DNA of 64,000 bases from Vibrio pacinii DSM 19139 (GCF_000711795.1 NZ_JONH01000018.1:24387-88386), one strand, 5' to 3'; shown: positions 18,098 through 28,769, counted from the stretch's first letter. Made by a program: numbers and translations. The notes: generated from the sequence alone by a model not told the origin.

Positions 18098-18988
18098 TTA
18101 TGGAGCGATATAGGTATCGTGGGCGGTGTCCCACAATGCCTTGACCAGCGGGTTATCCAATTGAGAGCGTTTGCAACATACGCCGAGACTAAAGGGCTTA
18201 ATCGAAGCAACTTTTAAACGCTCAATTTTCTCTTTTACTGGGCTGTTATTGATCACCACATCTGGCGCGATGCCGACCCCGCACCCAAGCGCAACCATAC
18301 TGACAATCGCTTCATGACCAGAGACTTGCGCATAAATATTGGGCTTAATTTTCATTGCCTTAAACCACGTATTGGCCCGCTCTCGCGCGGTACCTGACTC
18401 TGGCACAATAAACGGAATTAATGACCAGTCAGGTTTATCTTGTTGCAGCACTTTGGCGAAATTACTGACTCCAGCTGGCGCGATTACCGAAAGTGGAATT
18501 TCGCTGATGGCCTCAAACTCTATTCGCGCGGGAAGTTGTTCCGGCTTCGCCGCTATTGCCATATCGACATCATCGGCAAGCACTCTATCGATGGCTTGAG
18601 CCGGGTCACCTGTCGAAAGTTTAAACTCAATAAAAGGGTGCTGGAGGCGAAACTCAGACAGCAATTCAGGCAGATGGCTATAGCTGGCGGTCACGGAACA
18701 GAACAGGCGAATCTCACCACGTAATTCCTGCTCATGGCCCTTAATGTGAGCGTTGTAATCTTGCCATTCACCTAAAATGTTGAGTGCGACAGGGAGCAGT
18801 TTTTTCGCGGCAGGTGTCAGCTCAACACTACGGTTGTCGCGCACGAACAGTACTTGCTTGGTGTCCGCTTCCAATTTTTGAATCTGGCGACTGAGTGCTG
18901 ACGGGCTGATGTGCATCGCAGAGGCGGTTTTAGCAAAGCTTTTACTATCACACAGATGAATGAATAGCTGCAGGCTCTTAATGTTCAT
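18098..18988 (-). CDS. ilvY: LysR-type transcriptional activator IlvY
   Basis: Activates ilvC in response to its substrates acetolactate and acetohydroxybutyrate. The 296-aa protein has the LysR winged helix-turn-helix at the N-terminus (KSFAKTASAMHISPSALSRQIQKLE) and a substrate-binding domain. It is divergent from ilvC, exactly as in E. coli. The ATG at 18988 (MNIKSLQLFIHL) is chosen because homologues begin there, and because an upstream start at 19012 would overlap the probable operator. Confidence 0.95.
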   Translation of the reverse strand: MNIKSLQLFIHLCDSKSFAKTASAMHISPSALSRQIQKLEADTKQVLFVRDNRSVELTPAAKKLLPVALNILGEWQDYNAHIKGHEQELRGEIRLFCSVTASYSHLPELLSEFRLQHPFIEFKLSTGDPAQAIDRVLADDVDMAIAAKPEQLPARIEFEAISEIPLSVIAPAGVSNFAKVLQQDKPDWSLIPFIVPESGTARERANTWFKAMKIKPNIYAQVSGHEAIVSMVALGCGVGIAPDVVINNSPVKEKIERLKVASIKPFSLGVCCKRSQLDNPLVKALWDTAHDTYIAP

Positions 18989-19003
18989 AAAAGCGTCATG
19001 TCC

Positions 19004-19025
19004 TTGTTGCATTTATTGCAATAAC
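19004..19025. promoter_or_regulatory. Probable IlvY operator
   Basis: TTGCATTTATTGCAATAA in the ilvY-ilvC divergent region resembles the TTGCAAT-type half-sites of IlvY operators and contains a LysR-style T-N11-A. Its position next to the ilvY start suits both autoregulation and ilvC activation. Inferred. Confidence 0.45.
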
Positions 19026-19131
19026 TAATTGTGAATATATCACTTTAAGCAACTTACTGTCTGATTTAGTATGAACTCATTCGGTACAAAGCGACCGACC
19101 TTCAATGGACAAATTCTTAAAGGAGCGCCTA

Positions 19132-20616
19132 ATGGCTAACTATTTCAACACTTTAAACCTTCGTGAGCAGCTTGACCAACTTGGTCGTTGTCGTTTTATG
19201 GACCGCAGCGAATTCGCCACGGAAGCGGATTACCTTAAAGGTAAGAAGATTGTCATTGTTGGTTGTGGTGCTCAAGGCCTAAACCAAGGCCTAAATATGC
19301 GTGATTCAGGCCTCAACGTTGCGTATGCATTGCGTCAGGCTGCGATTGATGAGCAGCGTCAATCATACAAAAACGCCAAAGAGAACGGCTTTGAAGTGGC
19401 AAGCTACGAAACTCTGATCCCACAAGCGGATCTGGTTATCAACCTAACACCAGATAAGCAACACACTAATGTGGTAGAAACGGTGATGCCACTGATGAAA
19501 CAAGGCGCTGCACTTGGTTACTCGCATGGCTTCAATGTGGTTGAAGAAGGCATGCAAATTCGTAAAGACATCACGGTTGTGATGGTAGCACCTAAGTGTC
19601 CAGGTACCGAGGTACGTGAAGAGTACAAACGTGGCTTCGGCGTTCCAACCCTGATTGCGGTTCACCCAGAGAACGATCCACAAGGTGAAGGTTGGGATAT
19701 CGCTAAAGCATGGGCTGCGGGTACAGGTGGTCATCGTGCTGGTTGTCTAGAGTCTTCATTCGTTGCTGAAGTAAAATCAGACTTGATGGGTGAACAAACG
19801 ATTCTATGTGGCATGCTGCAAGCGGGTTCTATTGTCTCTTACGAGAAGATGATTGCTGACGGTATTGACCCAAGCTATGCCGGTAAATTACTGCAATACG
19901 GTTGGGAAACCATCACTGAAGCACTGAAGTTCGGTGGCATTACACACATGATGGACCGTCTATCAAACCCAGCTAAAGTGAAAGCCTTTGAACTGTCTGA
20001 AGAGCTGAAAGAGCTAATGCGTCCACTGTACAACAAGCACATGGATGACATCATCACGGGTGAGTTCTCAAGCACCATGATGGCTGACTGGGCCAACGAC
20101 GATGCGAACCTACTTGGTTGGCGTGAAGAGACGGGTGAAACTGCGTTTGAAAATTACCCAGAGTCAGATATCGAAATTTCAGAGCAAGAGTATTTCGATA
20201 ACGGCATCCTACTCGTAGCGATGGTTCGTGCGGGTGTTGAGCTTGCGTTCGAAGCCATGACCGCATCAGGCATCATTGATGAGTCAGCGTATTATGAGTC
20301 ATTGCATGAGCTTCCACTTATCGCTAACACAGTGGCACGTAAGCGCCTATACGAAATGAATGTAGTTATTTCAGATACCGCAGAGTACGGTAACTACCTA
20401 TTTGCCAACGTCGCAACTCCGCTATTGCGTGAGAAGTTCATGCCTTCGGTATCAACGGATGTGATTGGTAAAGGTCTGGGCGAAACGTCTAACCAAGTGG
20501 ATAACGCAACTCTCATCGCCGTAAACGATACTATCCGTAACCACCCTGTTGAGTACATTGGTGAAGAACTTCGTGGTTATATGACGGATATGAAAAATAT
20601 CGCGGTAGGTGGCTAA
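19132..20616 (+). CDS. ilvC: Ketol-acid reductoisomerase IlvC (class II)
   Basis: NADPH- and Mg-dependent enzyme converting acetolactate and acetohydroxybutyrate to dihydroxy acids in valine/isoleucine synthesis. The 494-aa length marks the long class II (enterobacterial) form with a duplicated C-terminal knotted domain. The nucleotide motif [11 protein letters not shown] is at residues 43-53, and [17 protein letters not shown] follows. The ATG at 19132 has AAAGGAG upstream. IlvY control is expected. A bidirectional terminator follows. Confidence 0.98.
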   Translation: MANYFNTLNLREQLDQLGRCRFMDRSEFATEADYLKGKKIVIVGCGAQGLNQGLNMRDSGLNVAYALRQAAIDEQRQSYKNAKENGFEVASYETLIPQADLVINLTPDKQHTNVVETVMPLMKQGAALGYSHGFNVVEEGMQIRKDITVVMVAPKCPGTEVREEYKRGFGVPTLIAVHPENDPQGEGWDIAKAWAAGTGGHRAGCLESSFVAEVKSDLMGEQTILCGMLQAGSIVSYEKMIADGIDPSYAGKLLQYGWETITEALKFGGITHMMDRLSNPAKVKAFELSEELKELMRPLYNKHMDDIITGEFSSTMMADWANDDANLLGWREETGETAFENYPESDIEISEQEYFDNGILLVAMVRAGVELAFEAMTASGIIDESAYYESLHELPLIANTVARKRLYEMNVVISDTAEYGNYLFANVATPLLREKFMPSVSTDVIGKGLGETSNQVDNATLIAVNDTIRNHPVEYIGEELRGYMTDMKNIAVGG

Positions 20617-20679
20617 ATTAGGCAACAACTCCAGCCAGATTGGGGTCAATAAATACATAATAAAACACAACATCTAATA

Positions 20680-20713
20680 AAAAGGCTTGGTCACCGTTGA
20701 CCAAGCCTTTTGT
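20680..20713. terminator. Bidirectional terminator (ilvC / ubiK)
   Basis: AAAAGGCTTGGTCA / TGACCAAGCCTTTT, a 14-bp perfect stem with CCGT loop, A-rich and T-rich flanks. Confidence 0.9.
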
Positions 20714-20728
20714 TATTCTAGCGTTGCA

Positions 20729-20980
20729 TTACTTATCCGCGAGCTTCTCTTCTAGAGCCGCCAGTTTCTGCTCCATCTCTGTCAGCTTTTGGCGTGTACG
20801 CAATAGCACTTGAGTTTGTACGTCGAACTCTTCACGGCTTACCACATCCAATTTATTCAGTTGGCCTTGAATAACTTGGCGTACTTTCTGGTCAACATCG
20901 GCGCCAAGCTCTTTAACTGGCGCTGGCATTGAGTCATGAATCTGTTTAGCGATTTGTTCTAACTTCTTTGGGTCAAACAT
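20729..20980 (-). CDS. ubiK: Ubiquinone biosynthesis accessory factor UbiK (YqiC)
   Basis: Small coiled-coil factor that partners UbiJ in the aerobic Ubi complex. The 83-aa protein opens [19 protein letters not shown] and ends in a heptad-like coiled coil ([18 protein letters not shown]), the YqiC/BMFP layout. The ATG at 20980 is chosen; AAGGAG lies 11 bases upstream, and the longer frame begins at a TTG overlapping this site. It is a single gene, convergent with ilvC. Confidence 0.9.
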   Translation of the reverse strand: MFDPKKLEQIAKQIHDSMPAPVKELGADVDQKVRQVIQGQLNKLDVVSREEFDVQTQVLLRTRQKLTEMEQKLAALEEKLADK

Positions 20981-21103
20981 AGTGTCTAAAACTCCTTTCA
21001 ATTTGCTCTAATTCTAAGTAATTGATACGGGAAAGTCGCTACTTGGATAGCAAAAAAGCGAACCAACGTTGAGCAATGAGGTGGGGCGAGTTGTGATAGG
21101 TAT

Positions 21104-21128
21104 AAAAAAGGCCACCGAAGTGGCCTTT
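21104..21128 (-). terminator. RND efflux operon terminator
   Basis: On the minus strand AAAGGCCAC-TTCG-GTGGCCTTT is followed by a T-run; it lies 14 bases past the transporter stop. The loop is the stable TTCG tetraloop. Confidence 0.9.
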
Positions 21129-21141
21129 GTCGAGCAAGGGA

Positions 21142-24100
21142 TTAACGATTGTCGGCTAAGTCGCGACACGCGGCTTTTGCTTCATCAATTCTTGCTAGCT
21201 TTTCGAGGTCTTTATCCTCCACAAACACTGGTAATGGTTTGTGTTTTTCTGCTAGGTAGCTGTAAATAACAGGCAATACGAACAAGGTAAAGATGGTACC
21301 AATCGCTAGACCCGCCACGATAACAATACCGATGCTGAAACGCTGCGCTGCGCCAGCACCTGTTGCGTACATCAGCGGGATAAGACCTGCAATCATCGCC
21401 GCGGTTGTCATAAGAATTGGACGAAGACGAACTTTCGCCGCTTCCGTTACCGCTTCCATACGAGACTTTTTGTTATGTAGCTGCTCTTCTTTCGCTACTT
21501 CACAAATAAGAATACCGTGCTTGGTAATCAGACCTACCAGTGTGATCAAACCGACCTGAGAGTAGATGTTCATCGTCGCAGCGCCCCATGCCAGAGCAAT
21601 TAATGCCCCACAAATAGCAAGCGGTACGGATACCATGATCACCAATGGGTCTTTGAGTGATTCAAACTGAATAGCCAATACCAAGAAGATGATCGCCAGT
21701 GCCAGACCAAAGGTCGCATACAGCGCACTTCCTTCTGTCACAAATTGACGAGCTTCACCCATGTAGTCATGGTTGTAGCCAGCAGGCAGTTTGGTTTGGG
21801 CGGTGTTTTCAAACCAATCAATGGCATCGCCCATGGCAGTACCTGGGGATGGAACTGCGCCCACGGTTGCTGAATTCAACTGGTTGAAGTGAGGCAGTGA
21901 TAATGGCTCTGCTACCACATCAATCGAGATTAAACTGCCCAGTGGTACGGCTTCGCCATTTGCTGAACGAACATAGTAGTTGTTCATTGACTCTGGGTTC
22001 AGACGCCACTTACGTTCAACCTGAGGAATAACCTCATAAGAACGACCGTTTAAGTCGATACGGTTAACGTAGCCATCAGACATCATGGTACTTAAAGTAA
22101 TACCGATATCTTGCATGGTCACGCCATAAGCTCCCGCTTTATCTTTATCGATATTAATCTTCATCGTTGCCGAATCGTAGTTTAAATCGAGGTTTGAATA
22201 AACGAAGAGCGGGCTTGCTGTTGTTTCTGCAAGTACATCAGAGGCAACAGTAAATAAGCTTTCAAACGCATTTGGTGTGGTAATAACAAACTGAATCGGC
22301 AATCCAGAACCTGCACCAGGTAATTCTGGCATTTGGAAGGTCGTTACCGCCATACCTGGGATGTTAGTGACTAACCCGCCAATGCGATTGGTCACTTCTG
22401 CCTGGCTTGCTTCACGCTCACTCCATGGAACCATCGAAGCGATACCAAACGCTTGGTTGGAATTTGGAACACCAGTAAATACCTGCGCAAATGCAACTTC
22501 TGGTTGAGCAGACAGAATCTCGTTGACGTCATTCATGGTGTTTTGCATGTAATCTAAGTTCGAGTTTGAAGAACCCGTACCGATCATCATCACCACGCCT
22601 TTATCTTCGGAAGGTGCCAACTCGCTTGGAATGAATTTAAACAATAAAGGTAAACTCATAAACACGATAACAGCAAACGCTAAAACCACCGGTCTGTGAG
22701 CAAGAACCGCGCGCAACATTCCCTCGTAGCGATTGGTCATGCGTTCCAATACTGAATGAACGGTGCTTTCAAACTTGCTTGGCTTTTCGTTTGCTTTAAG
22801 CATTTTTGAACACATCATTGGTGACAGTGTTAATGCAATAATACCTGAGACAAACACCGAACCTGCGAGAGTGAGAGCAAATTCTTTAAACAGTGAACCG
22901 GTAATACCACCCATTAATGCTATCGGAGCATATACCGCGCCTAGGGTTAGTGTCATCGCAATAACGGGTACTGCAATTTCACGGGTACCAATAATCGCAG
23001 CGCGGAACGGTGATTCACCTTCTTTAATGTGTCGATCGACGTTCTCAAGAACAACGATGGCATCATCAACGACCAAGCCGATAGCCAAAACCATCGCCAG
23101 TAGAGTCATCAGGTTCCACGAAAATCCCATCGTTTGCATAACCATCGCTACACCAATAAGTGATAGCGGGATAGTGACAATAGGGATGATAACGGCACGA
23201 AGTGACCCTAAGAATAGCGTGATAACCACCAAAACGATCAAAGCGGCTTCCGCAATCGTCTTAATTACTTCATTGATAGACTCGTTAATAGCAATGGTTG
23301 AGTCATACATGATGTTCATGGTGATGTTGCTAGGAAGGTTGCGTTGTAAGTGCGGCAACATATCCCGTACGCTGGCGGCGATATTAATGGGGTTGGCACT
23401 AGGTGCCGCGTTAATCGCTGCTACTACGGCTTCATTACCATTTGCCGTGGCGCGATAAACATCGTGACTTTTTTCCAATGTGACTTTGGCAATATCACCT
23501 AAACGGGTGACTTGGCCATCATTGGATTTAACCACTAAGTTTTCAAGCTCAGTAACATTGGATACCTGAGTATTGGCGCTACCATTATAGAGAACGAACT
23601 CTCCGGTTGCTTGCCCCGTCGCGGATTGATAGTTGTTGGCGTTGAGTACACCCATCACATCTGTTGCAGTGAGTTTCAATGCGCCCATTTTTTCAGGATC
23701 AAGCCATACACGTAACGCATATTTCAGACCACCATAAAGGTCGATACTGGCAATACCATTGACGGCGTATAGCTGAGGGTTAACAACGCGTTCCAAGTAG
23801 TCGGTAATTTGGCTCGACTTTAAATCATCACTGGTAAAGCCAATGTACATTACCGCCGTTGTTGAGCCGGTCGACATGGTTACGGTTGGGTCTTCAGCTT
23901 CTTTTGGTAGCTGAGAACGAACCGAGTTCGATTTGGCTAATACGTCAGATAAGGCCGCATTTGGGTCAGTATTGAGCTTCATATTGACCGTAATGGTTGA
24001 TTTACCTAGTACGGACGATGAAGTCATATAGTCAATGTTATCGGCTTGTGCGACAGCTTGTTCCAATGGCTGAGTAATAAAGCCTTGAACCAAGTCAGCA

Positions 24101-24264
24101 CTTGCACCGTAGTAACTGGTGGTGACGGTTACTACCGTATTCGTCATTTCAGGGTATTCACTGACCTGCATTTTGAACATTGCTTGCAAACCGAGCAAGG
24201 CTATCAAAAAGCTGATAGATACCGCCAAAACTGGACGTTTAATAAAAACATCAGTAAAGCGCAT
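21142..24264 (-). CDS. RND multidrug efflux permease (HAE-1 family)
   Basis: Inner-membrane proton-driven pump of a tripartite efflux system. The 1040-aa protein has the RND layout: a first membrane helix (KRPVLAVSISFLIALLGLQA), a large periplasmic loop, a six-helix block containing the proton-relay pair in GLVVDDAIVVLENVDRH (about residues 404-420), a second loop and a last helix block. It resembles the Vibrio Vex/Vme pumps, but I cannot say which one. It is last of a tetR-adaptor-permease operon, 11 bases after the adaptor stop. No outer-membrane channel gene is present here, so TolC is the likely partner. Confidence 0.93.
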   Translation of the reverse strand: MRFTDVFIKRPVLAVSISFLIALLGLQAMFKMQVSEYPEMTNTVVTVTTSYYGASADLVQGFITQPLEQAVAQADNIDYMTSSSVLGKSTITVNMKLNTDPNAALSDVLAKSNSVRSQLPKEAEDPTVTMSTGSTTAVMYIGFTSDDLKSSQITDYLERVVNPQLYAVNGIASIDLYGGLKYALRVWLDPEKMGALKLTATDVMGVLNANNYQSATGQATGEFVLYNGSANTQVSNVTELENLVVKSNDGQVTRLGDIAKVTLEKSHDVYRATANGNEAVVAAINAAPSANPINIAASVRDMLPHLQRNLPSNITMNIMYDSTIAINESINEVIKTIAEAALIVLVVITLFLGSLRAVIIPIVTIPLSLIGVAMVMQTMGFSWNLMTLLAMVLAIGLVVDDAIVVLENVDRHIKEGESPFRAAIIGTREIAVPVIAMTLTLGAVYAPIALMGGITGSLFKEFALTLAGSVFVSGIIALTLSPMMCSKMLKANEKPSKFESTVHSVLERMTNRYEGMLRAVLAHRPVVLAFAVIVFMSLPLLFKFIPSELAPSEDKGVVMMIGTGSSNSNLDYMQNTMNDVNEILSAQPEVAFAQVFTGVPNSNQAFGIASMVPWSEREASQAEVTNRIGGLVTNIPGMAVTTFQMPELPGAGSGLPIQFVITTPNAFESLFTVASDVLAETTASPLFVYSNLDLNYDSATMKINIDKDKAGAYGVTMQDIGITLSTMMSDGYVNRIDLNGRSYEVIPQVERKWRLNPESMNNYYVRSANGEAVPLGSLISIDVVAEPLSLPHFNQLNSATVGAVPSPGTAMGDAIDWFENTAQTKLPAGYNHDYMGEARQFVTEGSALYATFGLALAIIFLVLAIQFESLKDPLVIMVSVPLAICGALIALAWGAATMNIYSQVGLITLVGLITKHGILICEVAKEEQLHNKKSRMEAVTEAAKVRLRPILMTTAAMIAGLIPLMYATGAGAAQRFSIGIVIVAGLAIGTIFTLFVLPVIYSYLAEKHKPLPVFVEDKDLEKLARIDEAKAACRDLADNR

Positions 24265-24275
24265 GATTCCTCCGG

Positions 24276-25382
24276 TTAAAGCATTGGTGTTTCAGCTGGT
24301 GGAGTGGTTGCATCACTTTCTACAACGCGTACTTTGACTCCATTACTTAAACGAACTTGACCTGATGTCACCACCACGTCTCCAGCTTTCACACCTTCAA
24401 GAATGTGCGCGATGTCTGCTGTTCGTTCTCCAACTTTCACAACGCTTTGTTTCACGCGTTTTTCACCATTTTCTTCTGTGATGATATAAACATTATCACC
24501 GTAGAGCGTGAAGGTGATCGCCGTTTGTGGCAGTGTGATTTGGTTTGTTAATTTAGGCAAAATGATGTTCGCACGGGCAAACATGCCGCTGCGAAGCTTG
24601 CCATCATTGTTGGGAATATCAGCTTGAACTTGAATTAAACCACTTTGAACACTGACCGCCGGCTCGATAGCTGTGATTGAGCCTTTAAATGGTGAGTCTG
24701 GATAAGCATCAACAAAGATATCAACTTCTTGATCGATTGAAATGCGAGAGATATCGGTTTGTGGAACCGTAAATCGTAGGCGCATTACACTGGTATCTTC
24801 AAGACGAACAATGTCAGTACCTGGTTGTAAATATTGACCTAAATACACATTGCGGATACCAACCACACCAGCAAATGGCGCTTTGATTTCACGGCGATCG
24901 ATAGCCGCTTTCAAGCTTTCAATGTCGGCTTTTAAAGAGAAATAGTTAGCTTCTGCATCATCGTAAGCTTCTTTAGAAATTGAGCCTTTCTTGAATAGAC
25001 CTTGATAGCGTTTGTATTTGGCCTCGGCAGCAGGCAATTTGGCTTGTGCACTCTTGAGGTTCGCTTTTTCGACTTCAGAATCGAGTTGAACCAGAGGTTG
25101 GCCTTCTTCTACTAGGGTGCCTGATTCGAAGGTAATCTTATTAATCACACCGCTGGTTTCGTTGGCTACTGTAACGCCTTGGTTTGGCTCGATAAAGCCG
25201 ATCGCTTCAATAACGGGTACCCAATCTACCGCTTCGACCTGAGTCACTGTCACGGGAAATTCAGGTTCAGGTCGGTTCGCCATATATTCAGCGATCTTCT
25301 GTTGTTTGAAGAGATTAAAACCTATCACACTGCCAAAAAGCAGTATTGCGATAAGTAACATAAAAAAAGTCCACTTTTTCAT
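24276..25382 (-). CDS. RND efflux periplasmic adaptor (membrane fusion protein)
   Basis: Links the RND pump to the outer-membrane channel. The 368-aa protein has an N-terminal membrane anchor (residues 5-22, FFMLLIAILLFGSVIGFNLF), a biotinyl-lipoyl-like domain split around a helical hairpin (VEKANLKSAQAKLPAAEAKY), a beta-barrel (RLRFTVPQTDISRI) and a C-terminal membrane-proximal domain. There is no lipobox cysteine, so it is anchored by the helix. It lies 18 bases downstream of the TetR gene. Confidence 0.93.
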   Translation of the reverse strand: MKKWTFFMLLIAILLFGSVIGFNLFKQQKIAEYMANRPEPEFPVTVTQVEAVDWVPVIEAIGFIEPNQGVTVANETSGVINKITFESGTLVEEGQPLVQLDSEVEKANLKSAQAKLPAAEAKYKRYQGLFKKGSISKEAYDDAEANYFSLKADIESLKAAIDRREIKAPFAGVVGIRNVYLGQYLQPGTDIVRLEDTSVMRLRFTVPQTDISRISIDQEVDIFVDAYPDSPFKGSITAIEPAVSVQSGLIQVQADIPNNDGKLRSGMFARANIILPKLTNQITLPQTAITFTLYGDNVYIITEENGEKRVKQSVVKVGERTADIAHILEGVKAGDVVVTSGQVRLSNGVKVRVVESDATTPPAETPML

Positions 25383-25400
25383 TCTGACTAGAACTCCAAA

Positions 25401-25985
25401 TTAGTGTGTTGTAATTGCATCCCAACTGGCCTCAATGGCCGCTTCAATGGCCTCTTGGTCCAGATGGTAATATCCGAGAGATTGTTTACGTGCCAATGTG
25501 ACACTCACTTCCAAACTCAGTGCTGCTAACACCGAGTTATCTAAAGATTTGAATACTCGCTGATCGCGTCCTTCTGAAAACATTTTATCGACTTTATGGA
25601 ACATCTGACTTTCGATCTCTTTGGTTTCATGGCTGCGAACACATGGCAAAGAATCGTATTGAGCTCGATTCTTTAATGACTCGATGTTAGACCTTGAAAG
25701 ATCGAAAATGTTTAACCACATTTTGCGAAAGCGTTGTTTCAGTGGCATGTTGTCATCAACATCGCGCTGAATAATTTCAGCGTTGCGCTGACAAACCGTC
25801 AAACGAACTTGTTGCAATAAGTCTTCTTTATCTGAGAAATAACGATAAATGGTGCCTGCAGCAACCCCAGCCTCTCTAGCTAGCTTATGCATTGATAGGC
25901 CGTGAAAGCCTGATTCGGCGATCAGTTTTTCAGCAGCATCAATAATTTTTTGTCTTTTATCTTCCATAGGATGAAACCTAGACAT
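25401..25985 (-). CDS. TetR family repressor of the RND efflux operon
   Basis: TetR/AcrR-type regulator of 194 aa. The helix-turn-helix is IDAAEKLIAESGFHGLSMHKLAREAGVAAGTIYRYFSDKEDLL (about residues 15-57); the C-terminal ligand domain is divergent, as usual. It is the first gene of the operon and faces a perfect palindrome upstream, suggesting that it represses its own operon until an inducer binds. The start may instead be the ATG at 25967 (MEDKRQKII); neither ATG has a strong ribosome site. Confidence 0.9.
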   Translation of the reverse strand: MSRFHPMEDKRQKIIDAAEKLIAESGFHGLSMHKLAREAGVAAGTIYRYFSDKEDLLQQVRLTVCQRNAEIIQRDVDDNMPLKQRFRKMWLNIFDLSRSNIESLKNRAQYDSLPCVRSHETKEIESQMFHKVDKMFSEGRDQRVFKSLDNSVLAALSLEVSVTLARKQSLGYYHLDQEAIEAAIEASWDAITTH

Positions 25986-26005
25986 GGTCTATATAGAATG
26001 GCCAG

Positions 26006-26023
26006 TGAATGAACGTTCATTCA
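26006..26023. promoter_or_regulatory. Perfect palindromic operator for the TetR repressor
   Basis: TGAATGAACGTTCATTCA is an 18-bp perfect palindrome 20 bases upstream of the tetR start, similar in size and form to AcrR-type operators. It lies between tetR and rep, and its position is right to block the efflux operon promoter. Confidence 0.75.
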
Positions 26024-26197
26024 TTATAACTGAAAAGCATACCAAATATGCAACAAAATTTTGCATGAGATGAGTGAAATTTTCTCAAGGAGACACTTTG
26101 CCACAACTTAGGTATACGTCTATCGGGTATAAACATAGCAATCTAATGGTTGCACTATTATTATAGTCGCCACTTTATTCCCACTTCTGAGATAGTC

Positions 26198-28216
26198 ATG
26201 AAGCTGAACCCCAATCAAGATCAAGCTGTTAAATACGTATCTGGACCTTGCCTTGTGCTTGCGGGTGCTGGCTCAGGCAAGACGCGTGTTATCACCAACA
26301 AAATGGCGTACTTGGTTCAGCACTGTGGTTACAAGGCACGTAACATTGCTGCGGTGACGTTTACTAATAAAGCGGCGCGAGAAATGAAAGAACGTGTCGG
26401 CCAGACGCTGGGCAAAAGCGAATCGAAAGGCTTCATGGTGTCGACGTTTCATACCTTGGGGCTCAATATCATTAAGCGAGAGTATAAGGTGCTGGGCTTA
26501 AAGTCTGGATTTTCGCTGTTTGATGACCAAGACCAACTGGCACTGCTCAAAGAGCTCACCGAGCAACAGCTCGATGGTGATAAAGATTTACTGCGTCAAT
26601 TGCTCAGTACGATTTCCAACTGGAAAAATGATATGCTGACGCCTGATCAGGCTAAAGCACAGGCTCAAGGCGAGCAGCAACAGTTATTTGCTTTCTGTTT
26701 TGAAATGTACCAAAAACAGATGAAAGCGTATAACGCACTCGACTTCGATGACTTGATTTTGCTACCAGTACTCTTGTTGCGCACCAATCAAGAGGTGCGT
26801 CAGCGTTGGCAAAACCGTATTCGTTATCTATTAGTCGATGAGTATCAAGATACCAACACCACTCAGTACGAATTAGTGAAGTTGATTGTCGGTGAGCGCG
26901 GACGCTTGACGGTGGTAGGTGACGACGACCAATCGATCTATTCATGGCGTGGTGCTAAACCGCAAAATTTAGTCTTGCTCGGCGAAGATTACCCGAATTT
27001 GCGCTTGATTAAATTGGAACAAAATTATCGCTCAACCAGCCGTATTCTGCGTGCTGCCAATATCTTGATTGCCAATAACCCCCATGTGTACCAGAAGTCG
27101 CTGTTCTCCGAAATTCCTGATGGTGAGAAACTCAAAGTACTGTTGGCTAAAAATGAAGAGCATGAAGCTGAACGTGTGACAGGGGAGCTTATCGCCCACA
27201 AGTTCCTCAACCGCACCGATTATAAAGATTACGCCGTGCTTTATCGTGGTAACCATCAATCGCGTTTGATTGAAAAGTCGCTGATGCAAAACCGCGTACC
27301 TTATAAGCTGTCGGGCGGTACTTCTTTCTTTGCTCGCGCTGAGATAAAAGACATCATGGCTTATCTGCGTGTGCTGGTGAACCCGGATGACGATAATGCG
27401 TTTCTGCGTATTGTAAATACGCCGCGCCGCGAAATTGGCCCAGTCACCTTAGAGAAACTCGGTAGTTATGCCAATATGCGTGGTAAGAGTTTGTTCGAAG
27501 TCAGCTTTGAGATGGGGCTTGAACAGAGCTTATCGGGGCGCGGCCTAGAAAACTTACGCCGTTTTACCACTTGGCTGGTGAAAATTGCTGATCAAGCGGA
27601 GCGAGGCGACACCGTTGAGGCGGTACGTTCACTCGTGCGTGATATTAATTATGAAGATTGGCTGTATGAGACATCAACCAGTCCAAAAGCTGCAGAAATG
27701 CGGATGAAAAACGTATCGGACCTCTATTCTTGGATTGTTGCTGATCTTGAGGGTGACAACTACGACCAAGAAGAGAAGAGTTTAAAAGAGGTGGTTCAGC
27801 GATTGACCCTGCGTGACATGATGGAACGTGGCGAAGACGATGAAGACAGTGATGCAGTGCAGTTAATGACGCTACATGCTTCAAAAGGCTTGGAGTTTCC
27901 TTACGTTTACTTAATCGGTGCAGAAGAGGGGATCTTGCCCCATCAAACCAGCATTGATGAAGAGAATGTCGAAGAGGAGCGCCGTTTGATGTATGTCGGT
28001 ATCACCCGTGCTCAACGCGAACTGACTTTTACTATGTGTAAAGAGCGCCGTCAGTTTGGTGAGTTGATTAAACCGAGTCAGAGCCGATTCTTAGATGAGC
28101 TGCCATTTGACGATGTTGACTGGGAAGAGACCAAAAAGCCCGTGACTCAAGAAGAGCGGATGGCGAAAGGGCAGGCACATATTGCCAACCTAAGAGCGAT
28201 GTTTAATAAGAAATAG
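26198..28216 (+). CDS. rep: ATP-dependent DNA helicase Rep
   Basis: Superfamily 1A 3'-5' helicase that helps replication forks past bound proteins. The 672-aa protein has Walker A GAGSGKT (residues 21-27), motif Ia [10 protein letters not shown], motif [41 protein letters not shown] and [11 protein letters not shown]. coli Rep is 673 aa. The first residues [17 protein letters not shown] match Rep rather than UvrD. The ATG at 26198 is preferred over a longer open frame from 26150. Confidence 0.96.
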   Translation: MKLNPNQDQAVKYVSGPCLVLAGAGSGKTRVITNKMAYLVQHCGYKARNIAAVTFTNKAAREMKERVGQTLGKSESKGFMVSTFHTLGLNIIKREYKVLGLKSGFSLFDDQDQLALLKELTEQQLDGDKDLLRQLLSTISNWKNDMLTPDQAKAQAQGEQQQLFAFCFEMYQKQMKAYNALDFDDLILLPVLLLRTNQEVRQRWQNRIRYLLVDEYQDTNTTQYELVKLIVGERGRLTVVGDDDQSIYSWRGAKPQNLVLLGEDYPNLRLIKLEQNYRSTSRILRAANILIANNPHVYQKSLFSEIPDGEKLKVLLAKNEEHEAERVTGELIAHKFLNRTDYKDYAVLYRGNHQSRLIEKSLMQNRVPYKLSGGTSFFARAEIKDIMAYLRVLVNPDDDNAFLRIVNTPRREIGPVTLEKLGSYANMRGKSLFEVSFEMGLEQSLSGRGLENLRRFTTWLVKIADQAERGDTVEAVRSLVRDINYEDWLYETSTSPKAAEMRMKNVSDLYSWIVADLEGDNYDQEEKSLKEVVQRLTLRDMMERGEDDEDSDAVQLMTLHASKGLEFPYVYLIGAEEGILPHQTSIDEENVEEERRLMYVGITRAQRELTFTMCKERRQFGELIKPSQSRFLDELPFDDVDWEETKKPVTQEERMAKGQAHIANLRAMFNKK

Positions 28217-28224
28217 ACAATAAA

Positions 28225-28253
28225 AAGGCTTGGTGACAACACCAAGCCTTTCT
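28225..28253. terminator. Bidirectional terminator (rep / cytochrome c5)
   Basis: AAAGGCTTGGTG-ACAA-CACCAAGCCTTT, a 12-bp perfect stem between the convergent rep and cytochrome genes. Confidence 0.88.
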
Positions 28254-28297
28254 GCTCTATCTTTCTTCTACCTATCTATTATAGATATAGAAGGCAG

Positions 28298-28720
28298 TTA
28301 CAGGTCGGCAATCATATGCTCAATGGCCGCGATGATTTCATCATCGGAACAATCCATACATGAGCCGCGCGCTGGCATAGCGTTGAAGCCATTAATTGCA
28401 TGGTTAGCCAATACATCTTTACCTTGCGCAATACGTGGAGCCCAGTCTTCTGCGTTACCTGTTTTCGGTGCGCCGCTAACGCCTGATGCGTGACAAGCAA
28501 TACAGAAGGTACCGTAAACGGTCGCGCCATCACGTGGCCCTGTTGGTTCCGCTTTCACTGGCTCTGCACCGGCTAGGTAAACATCACCGACAGGTTTAAT
28601 GCGTTCTGCAATAGCGTCATATTGTTCTTGGCTTACATTGGCTGCAAAAGAGGCGCTAGAAAAGGTGATTGCAGCGACCAAAGCGGTTAACATTTTTCGA
28701 GACATATCCATTAAACTCAC
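28298..28720 (-). CDS. Cytochrome c5 family protein (monohaem)
   Basis: Periplasmic monohaem electron carrier. The 140-aa precursor has a signal peptide ending near SASFA/ANV and one haem site CIACH in TFCIACHASGVSGAPKTGN, followed by the c5-type AINGFNAMPARGSCMDCSDDEI. The Met in AMPARG is the likely axial ligand, and the extra cysteine pair (SCMDC) is typical of c5. The frame begins at a GTG (28720) with AGGA 7 bases upstream; ATGs at 28711 and 28705 are alternatives. It is a single gene with a possible FNR site upstream. Confidence 0.9.
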   Translation of the reverse strand: MSLMDMSRKMLTALVAAITFSSASFAANVSQEQYDAIAERIKPVGDVYLAGAEPVKAEPTGPRDGATVYGTFCIACHASGVSGAPKTGNAEDWAPRIAQGKDVLANHAINGFNAMPARGSCMDCSDDEIIAAIEHMIADL

Positions 28721-28769
28721 TTTACATTCCTGAAGGTAAGTGCGTGCTTACCCGTTATTAGAGTGGGAT

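Noticed and set aside
19031..19047. CRP-like site TGTGAATATATCAC between ilvY and ilvC
   Set aside because: The spacer between TGTGA and TCAC is one base short of the CRP consensus, so it was not called.
26150..26197. Longer N-termini for rep, hemN, ilvC, yhhQ, trxA, rho, ubiD and tatD
   Set aside because: In each case the extra residues lack homology or a ribosome site, and the internal start agrees with family N-termini; the shorter forms are annotated.
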